From NCBI GenBank assembly GCA_007570785.1, contig ML662442.1:37149818-37213817 (forward strand): 64,000 nucleotides of DNA. Reading direction: 5' to 3'. Positions within the stretch are counted from its first letter, which is position 1. Each line of letters begins with the position of its first letter. The stretch is from Antilocapra americana (Eukaryota; Chordata; Mammalia; Artiodactyla; Antilocapridae). Positions 50,401-59,400 of the stretch are shown piece by piece. Position numbers and translations under genes: made by a program. The notes under the pieces are model-generated. The model was given only the letters and a program-made list of their open reading frames with translations, did not search any database and was not told where the DNA came from.

Positions 50401-53400
50401 TTACTTCTGAAGGTTTGGCTACATCTTTTTCGTCCACATATTTTGCCCACGGTCCCAAGAAACCATCAATATTAGACGCATCATTTTCTTTAAATTTTTT
50501 CCTCTTTTCTATTTTCTTCTGACCAGTTTCAAACACAGTTAAACCTACATTGAAAAAAAAAAAGATCACAAATATGGGTATTTTCTAAAGATATACACAC
50601 ACACAGACATTTATATATTTTTAAAGATTTATTTAAAACACAAAATAAAACCTATATGAATCCAGACATATAGACTCACGCTATATAGAGAGAGATTCAA
50701 TCTTCTGGGCAAAGTAGCTTTCTACTACTACAACTGCAGTATTTTGCAAGTTCTAATATATGTGAAAAAAAGACTCAGTTGTGTAATTCTGCCATGGTAC
50801 ACAATCTTTTTAATTAATCACAGACCTTTACCAGCAGATTTTTACCACTTTCTGAAAGAAACAGCAATTTAATAAGGTTAAGTAATGAAAAATTTACCTC
50901 TGAAAAGCAAGAATAAACAAATTTCTCATTTAAAGCCAAATTAGATAAAATTTCATTAATAACTACCCCTTGCTTCTCTTGCTTTGCATATTATAATGCA
51001 ACAATATAAAGAAGGTTTCACAAGAATCTTTATTTCTTCCAAGTGAACTCAATCTAAACTGGACCTCTAATATCATAAATCTTAACAGGAAGAAAAGAGG
51101 ATGTTGGGATTCTCATTTGATCAGTAGAAAGTGGCATGCTGTGTGTAGTCATTAAATTGGAAAAAGAAAGGTTTACCAGAGCCAGTCAAAATTTCACTGT
51201 TAACTGAGAATCTAGCTACATAAAGATGTAACTTGTAGAGGTCTAACAAAGAGAAAAACTTACCTATATTAATTCAAATCAGTTTCCTTTAGGCTGTGTT
51301 ATAACAAAAGGTTGTTAAAATCTTATTTTTACAATAGTCTAGCTCATAAACCAAAGGCAGCTTGATCATATAGGCTATAGAGTTGCTAAGTGCCCTCATA
51401 CAAATAGCATATTCTTTTTCTATCCAACATTTTATGGTAAGATTCCAAGGGGCTGATGAGCTTTGTGGCAAGTAAACGTTTAGAGTATGATGCTTTGTCT
51501 TATAGTAAGTACAAAATGAACACAGGCACAAACATATGTTTTAAAACACATATCCAAACTCAGCTTCAAAGCAATCCTTAAAGGCCAATTTCCACAGATA
51601 TACACAACGATATTTTTTTCTGCCCTTTTAAAATGGAGCTTTATATTAGTGTTGAGAAATAAATTGCTAAAATTAGTTATACATGCATTTTCATTTCTTA
51701 AATGAGTTCTACAATGCTGGCACTGTGCCAAGAACTCACCCTCCCTGCCACAGGTATGCCTATCTTCCCTACAAGGTTGCACACCTAGTAAGGAGCAAAA
51801 GCAAGCTCTAAACTAACTATATAAATACATTAATACATTGCTCTAAACTCTATCACTCTATTGTCTCAAGTTTAAAAAAATCAGGAGCTAAATTAAATAC
51901 TAGTTCTTTCCCTACTTTCCAAAGTCAACCTATAAACAATAAGTATAGTTATATGTATTTGATATTAAATATTTCAAATAAGTTACCTTGATTTTTTTCA
52001 GCTTCTTCTACAGAACCAATATACTTAGTAGACATTTGATGATTATCTAATGAAGGGTCCAATGCATAACCTGAAAGGTAAAAAGTACAAATTACTGACT
52101 CCATTTTTTTTTTTCTATTTACAATTCATTTTAATTCCAGGCTGCCTAACATAGGATATCCTACATTCACTTTTTATGTCTTTAACTCACTAAATAGTTC
52201 ATTCTGTGTCCTAGCCCACTCTCTCTTGATGGAAGAGGCAAAAAAAATACCAGCTATTTTTTTTTTTTCCTCCAAATAAGCTATTTCTGAATCTAGGTCT
52301 AAAGCCAACTGAACAGCTGAAATGCTTCTCTTGCTATAGGATAGCTTAGGAAAAGTAGGTATGTGTATGAACTTCGTAGGTATCTGCACTGACTTTTTAC
52401 TTGTTTTATTTTGTTTTAAAGATTTAAGCTATCTAAGCTATTGCTTAAGGCTCTTCTTTCTAAAGTCTAAAAAAACAATATGCAAAATCTTTATAAGTTT
52501 GTTTTATTGTAGGCTAGGATAAAATAAATTCATGTCGCAACAGGGTTGATTTTTATGTACTACATATATTTTAGGTTTATATGGAATCCCTTATATATAA
52601 GCAATAGGTACAATGCATTTATTTTGTTGGACTGGAAGTGTCATTGAACTCTTTTTGGAGATTTTAGAAATATAAAGTATTTCGCTATGAATTTTGTCAC
52701 CTGTTAAGTCCATTATAGCCCTGGCATGGTGAAATATAATTTAATATACAACAATCTTTTTTACAACCAGTTTCCAAGAATATATTGTGGATAAATAACT
52801 AAGACTATTTGTACTAAACCTCTAAACTAATTCAGTGAATCAGTTTACATCACTCTTTAAAAACTAGGGGAAAAAAACCCCTTTCCATGGAGAAGGAAAT
52901 GGCAATCCACTCCAGTATTCTTGCCTGGAGAATCCCATGGACAGGGGAGCCTGGCAGGCTACAGTCCATGGGGTCTCAAAAGAGCTGGACATGACTTAGC
53001 AACTACACAGATATACAAAACAAACTAATGGTTAGGTTATCAAAGGAGAGACAGAAGTGTGATAGTACAAATTATGTGTATGGGATTAAGAGATTAAAAA
53101 CTCCTATTTATAAAATAGCAACAAGTTTATATTGTATCAGATAAAGACTTATGCCCATTATTATATAAATAACATTTGATGGATATAATCTGTAAAATAC
53201 TGAATCACTGCTGTGCACCTGAAACGTATAATATTGTAAATCTACTGCAATTAAAAATTAAAAAATTTAAAATTAAAAAAAAAAACCCTTTCCAACATTA
53301 GAATAAGTATGTAAATTGAGATAATACCAATCAGTGGGTATTACACAGCTCTTAAAAATAAGCTTTGAGATTATAAAGTAACACTGAAAAATGCTTATGA

Positions 53401-56400
53401 TAGAATATTGATTTAAAAAAAGCAAGCTGCAAAATTTTCAGTTTAGAAGGATTATAGCTCTATAATACAAATATGTATAATAAAAAAGACTTGGAGGAAT
53501 AAATTTCACTAAAAATAGACATATTAGTATAGTAGGATTATAGGTAACCTTTTTTCCCCTCTTTCCTAAATGTTTAAAATTTATGTTATTTTTTAGTGAA
53601 AACTATTATTAAAAAGCATCACTGCATACATAATATTTCACATAATACTGCTTTCTTAACTTTTGCGGGGAGCTCCCTTAAAATAATGGAAGTTAATGGC
53701 AGATAGGACAAAAAAAGATTATAACTACAACGGGCATAAAAACATTCTCAGTTACTTTGCTTAATCACTCTACCAAAAAGTTCTTCAAAGAAGAAGGTGA
53801 TCAACGTATCTCTCAACCTATAGATGTAGATTATAGGAAAAGAAAGAAAACGCACCACCAAATATGAACAAATTTGATATAAGCGACCAGACTTCTGTTC
53901 TGTGGAATCAACAACAAGGACATTATTATAAAGACCATCTTCTTTCAGAGGGGATTCCCAGCTTTGTATGCACATTAAGTTGTAGCCATTCCATTTCTTG
54001 ACATCCCTCAGTAATCAACAGAAAAATTTTCAGAGAGAAGATTTGAGAAAGAGAGTGAAGTCAACCAGTACATAAGAAAATAAAAATATAACTCTTAAGA
54101 CTCTCTCTCTCTCTTTAGTTGCTAAGTCATGTTCAACTCTTGCAACCCCATGGACTGCAGCCTGTCCGGCTCCTCTGTCCATGGGATTCTCCAGGCAAGA
54201 ATACTCTTCACTCTATCCTGTTATTGACCAATTTCAACAGCAATCAGCATATAACAGTTATTCAGTAAGAAGTGCTATCAAAAAGTACAACAGAAAACAT
54301 TCCGTTTTTAAGACCACAGAATATTTCTAGTATTCAGAAATCAGAGCAGATTTAGAATGACAGCTAAAAATACTAGTGCACCTTCCCATTGGTATATTTA
54401 CAGATATGTGTAAGAAAACACACTACCCTTTTAAGGCATACAGATTAATAAATTTAAAAAGCCAGAAGATAAAATTGATTATTACACACACACACACATC
54501 ATTTCTAATAAGGTTTAACTTGAACTCTCTTATCACCTTACCATAAGTGGCAAAAGTTCTTCTTTGTTGTTCAAACATAAAATCATTGATATGGGCTGGT
54601 TCAGCATATCCAGAAAGCATATTTCTAGGGGCAGCCATTTGCTGGGTTCTGAAGGGATTTTCTGGTCCAAACTGCAATGTTATGAGGAAAAAAACAATAA
54701 AAAAATTCTCAGTAGAATGAGTAGAAATTATTGCAGTGTATTTTCAACTCTAAATTATCAGGGGCCGATTAACCTATTTGGGGACTTGCTCACCTCACAT
54801 GATTCAGGAGAACCAGTCAGTGGCTTATTAGCACTGTTTGTCAGCCACTAGCACAGGAGAGGAATCAGTTCACTCTATCTGCAGCTATTTAAGTTTAGAT
54901 TAATTAAAATATTCAGTTCTACAGTCATTCTAGCCATATTCACGAGCCCAACAGCCACATACAATTATTGATTGCTACATTTTCACCATTTCAGGAAGTT
55001 CTATTTGACAGTGTTGCTCCGGATAATCGAGACTCACTATAGTTGTATCTAAACTATGATTTGGAGATTTTTGGAGTAGTGATGTAATTTAAAAAACACA
55101 TGTTTTCCTGCTACTTGATTATGAGTTTCTCAAAGGTGCAGACTTAGACCCTCATACTTTTCATACTGCCTGGCATATAGAAAGCACTAATGAAGTAAAG
55201 ATTAATTGGAATCTGACTTGGGGAAGAAGACAAGAAATAGACAATAAAAGTAAACTGCTTGAAAAAAGTCCCTAAGAAAAGACATTACAAATGTAAACAC
55301 AACTTCTTTACTCTAAAAAGTCACACTATGAATATCTGAATGTTACACAAAATAGTGCCATTATTACTTATTTGTTTACAATGTTTTGAGTTCCAGAATG
55401 GCTTTCCAAACGTTATTTAATTTGGTGTGTATACAAATTCTGCAAAGTTAGAGAGGTATTCTCTTTCTCATGTTAGAAATGAAAAAAAAGTCAAGATGAC
55501 ATATTTTACCTGCCCAGAGTAAATAATCTGTTTAATGCTACTTAAAAAGGTATTAGGAAAATTCAGTTCTTTTCAGTTTTAAAATAAAGAATAAAATGAA
55601 CTTCCCACTTTGGAAACAGTAGAACTATACAGGTCAACTGCCATGATGTTAGAAAGATTCTGATGTTAGAACATCTTAGGTCACTACCGTTAGAAACCAC
55701 CTTTTCCATTATACACTTCCAGAGCCCTAAGTATAAACTACTGACCTTTTCTTAACCGGAATGCTGTCTTCTCTATATATCAACATTATACTATGCACAA
55801 AAGTCTGAATTTAAAAGTTAGATTTGCCTTGTAATTTTTTCTGCTTTAGAAATAATAACACTCCTTTCTACTGACAGCTTCCATTTCTAGGTTTAAAATG
55901 ATTTAATCTTAAGATAATCTAATTTATCGATAAAGATTTTATTACTATTTATTCTAAATCAAAATGTAGGACACGACAAGACTTCACAGCCCATATTAGT
56001 TCTTCCTGAGCTGACAGGTGGAAATGCAAGGGGAAAAAAATCAAGATTGCTGAATGCTGGAAGTTACAGTTAACTTCATTCAGTTATTAAATTTATTACA
56101 AAAATAAGAACATTCATAAAATTAAAGATAATAAAACAGCTTAAATTTTTCAGATGATCTAATTGCTACAGTCAGTTAACATCTGCAAAGCAGCATGTGA
56201 TATTTCTGGGGATAAAAACATTCTAAAACAATAAAAATCTCCATTGCCCATATCATTACTCCTATCACATATAATTAATTACCAATCATTATGCTTGTAA
56301 CTTCTGATTTGAAAAAGGAAAGTACATGTCTATAGTCTAATTTTATTAAGATTTTACAAAAATAATAATTCTTCTACAGGTCATACATGTCAAATTGTCC

Positions 56401-59400
56401 ATCTTTTACAGAAAAATTCTCAGTGTTAAGAACTATGATTTCTATAATAATATAGATCCATACATTCCAGTAAAGTATATCTTGTGGTACTATTCTTTTT
56501 TTCAATCCATTTTATTGAGGGGCTTCAAGGGAGGGTTGGAAGGCTGGAAGGACAATGAGATCCTGGCTGGGATATGCCACTGAAAGCTGTGGTGCTGTTC
56601 TTAACAGTCTGAAAATTTAAATGTGCTTGGATTTTATAGATATCTAAGCTGTGACAATAACAATGATAAAATCTTCCACTGATATGGGCAGCTGCCTGGC
56701 GTAGGGTTCACCTGCTTATAGCTCTCCTTAACTTTCTGGTTACTGGCACCCATCAGAGCTGACCTCAAAGATACTGAATGTCAACAAAGGAAGGCAGAGA
56801 ATGTTATTCAGCTGGGTTCAGCTCTTACCAATTATTCTCCCAGAGGTTCCAGGTCTGTGTGAATATGCAACTCTTAATTCTGGGTTAGCCATTAAAAAAA
56901 ACAAAACAATGCCTATTTAACAATACACAAAACTGATTTCTAAATGCTTCTTTTCAATTTTTGGTAGTTAACTCAGTTTAAGTGTAAAGTTACATTCAAA
57001 TGATTTTTAAAAGCAGATATTCAAGTTAATTAGGTGTGAGTATTCTATAGCTTTTAGCTCAGATAATACTGAAGTACACTGTTCAGTTCAGTTGCTCAGT
57101 CGTGTCCAACTCTTTGCGACTCCATGGACTATATATATAGCACACCAGGCTTCCCAGTCCTTCCTTATCTCCCAGAGTTTGCTCAAACTCATGTCCGTTG
57201 AGTCAGTGATGCCATCCAACCATCAGATCCTCTGTTGCTCCCTTCTCTTCCTGGCCTCAATCTTCCCCAGCATCAGTACAGAGGTACACTGTCGTCAACT
57301 GCAATTGTAAATCTCCCATATAAACTATACATATTTAAGTATTAATTCAGACATTGCACCAAAAAAGAAAATGTTTCTGAGGTAAGTAAGCTCTCATCTG
57401 AGTAAAGCAGTGCTTTATTTATAAACTTTGGAGAAAAGTATTTTTAATTTAAGGCATTAGTTGAGAAATCTAAGAGACTGTATTATAAGGCAGTGGTTCT
57501 CACGTCTTTAGCAGCCAGAGTACTTGAGGGATGATGTCTTAGTAGTATGGGGCTTCCCAGGTGGTGCTAGAGGTGAAGAACCCACATGCCAATGCAGGAG
57601 ACTAAGAAGCACAGATTTGATCCCTGGGTCGGGAAGATGCCCTGGAGGAGGGCATGGCAGCCCACTCCAGTATTCTTGCCTGGAGAATCGAATGGACAGA
57701 GGAGCCTGGAGGGTTATGGTCCATTGCGTCACAAAGAGTTGGACACGACTAAAGCGACTTAGCACTCATGCCTTAGCAGTATATCATAAAATCACAGGAA
57801 TGAAGACATTTCATTAATAAAAATTGACTATATGAAACAAAACCTTAAGTTCACATACAGGAAAAAAAACCCTAAGTTATTGAACAAGTAATTATTCTTA
57901 GATTGCTGCTAAGTTTTTCATGAATATTTATTGCAGTAATCAATGTATAAAACACTTATAAACAATTTTAAGGTGAGAAACTCTTCTCACCGTATTATTA
58001 TTTTCTACAGTTGTGGAAAAGATCACCACAATTCAATTTTATTGGCAGAATACCTCAATCTTGTAAGACATAAGCACTGTTTAAATATTACGATAGCATA
58101 TTTTATTAGTGGTTCTATGACCTTGAACCTCAGTTTCTTCATCTGTAAAATAAAAGTCCTCATCTATATGACTTCTGAAGTCCATTCTAATATTAATATT
58201 TACAGCAGCCCTTCTGGTCAGATCTTAAACAGTAACTGGCATTTCCCCCCTCTAAACTTTTATATTTCTTCTATTCTTAAAAGTAGTGTTATTTTAAGCA
58301 GTCTGAAATTCTCTCTGAGGCTTATGGGCTTTATATGAATCTAGAGAAGCTAACAAATACACTTTTCTCTAAGTGGATCCAAAATAAAATAGCAATTCGT
58401 TAATTTATAACAGTCAAAACTGTAAACTACACTGTGGCCTTCTAAATGGTCTCATAGTTATGGAGCGATTGTTAAGAATGAGCTGGACTCAAATCCCCAA
58501 ATATGGCACCTACGGGCAGTATAATCTCACAGTTAAATTCCTCACTCTAAAATAGGGATACAAGTACTTCATAGGGTCATAGAGAGAGCTAAAGGAGATA
58601 AAGTGTACAATTCCTTCAGGGTGGTACCTGCCGTAGAGTAATAAGTGGTTGTTTTATTTCATTAGTCTCCATCCCTGTTCTTTTCCATCATGCAAACCTT
58701 TAAAATAAATCTCCCTAAAAACTCATCTATTAAATCAAGACCAAACTCATGATCTTGGCCCCCCAGAGCCTGTGCAATACCTTCTGTACAAAGTGCTATT
58801 CTAGTCTTAGTCTGTTCTCCCCTACTAACAATGACTAAAACACTACTGTTGATTATATTTTGTGATTTGGCTCATACTATTCCCTTCTGCCTAGAACCTT
58901 TCCTCTGAAGGCCTACCTAGCCGTTAGTCTCAATACTATTAACATAAATAATAATAAAGGCTATACTTGGAAAGACTGATGTTGAAGCTGAAACTCCAAT
59001 ACTTTGGCCACCTGATGCGAAGAGCTCATTTGAAAAGACCCTGATGCTGGGAAAGATTGAGGGCAGGAGGAGAAGGGGACGACAGAGGATGAGATGGTTG
59101 GATGGCATCACTGACTCAATGGCCATGGGTTTGGGTGGACTCCGGGAGTTGGTGATGGACAGGGAGGCCTGGTGTGCTGTGGTTCATGGGGTCGCAAAGA
59201 GTCGGACATGACTGAGTGACTGAACTGAACAGAACTGAATAATTTATTAAATGCTTATTATTCTGTGCCAGATAGTTTCCTAAGCACAACATATATTATC
59301 CATTTGTCTTTATAATTTAGTACACAGAAATAATCTTCATTTTACCTGAGATAATTTAAGATCACAAAAGAGCTAATAAGTGGTCTGTGTAGCCCCACAT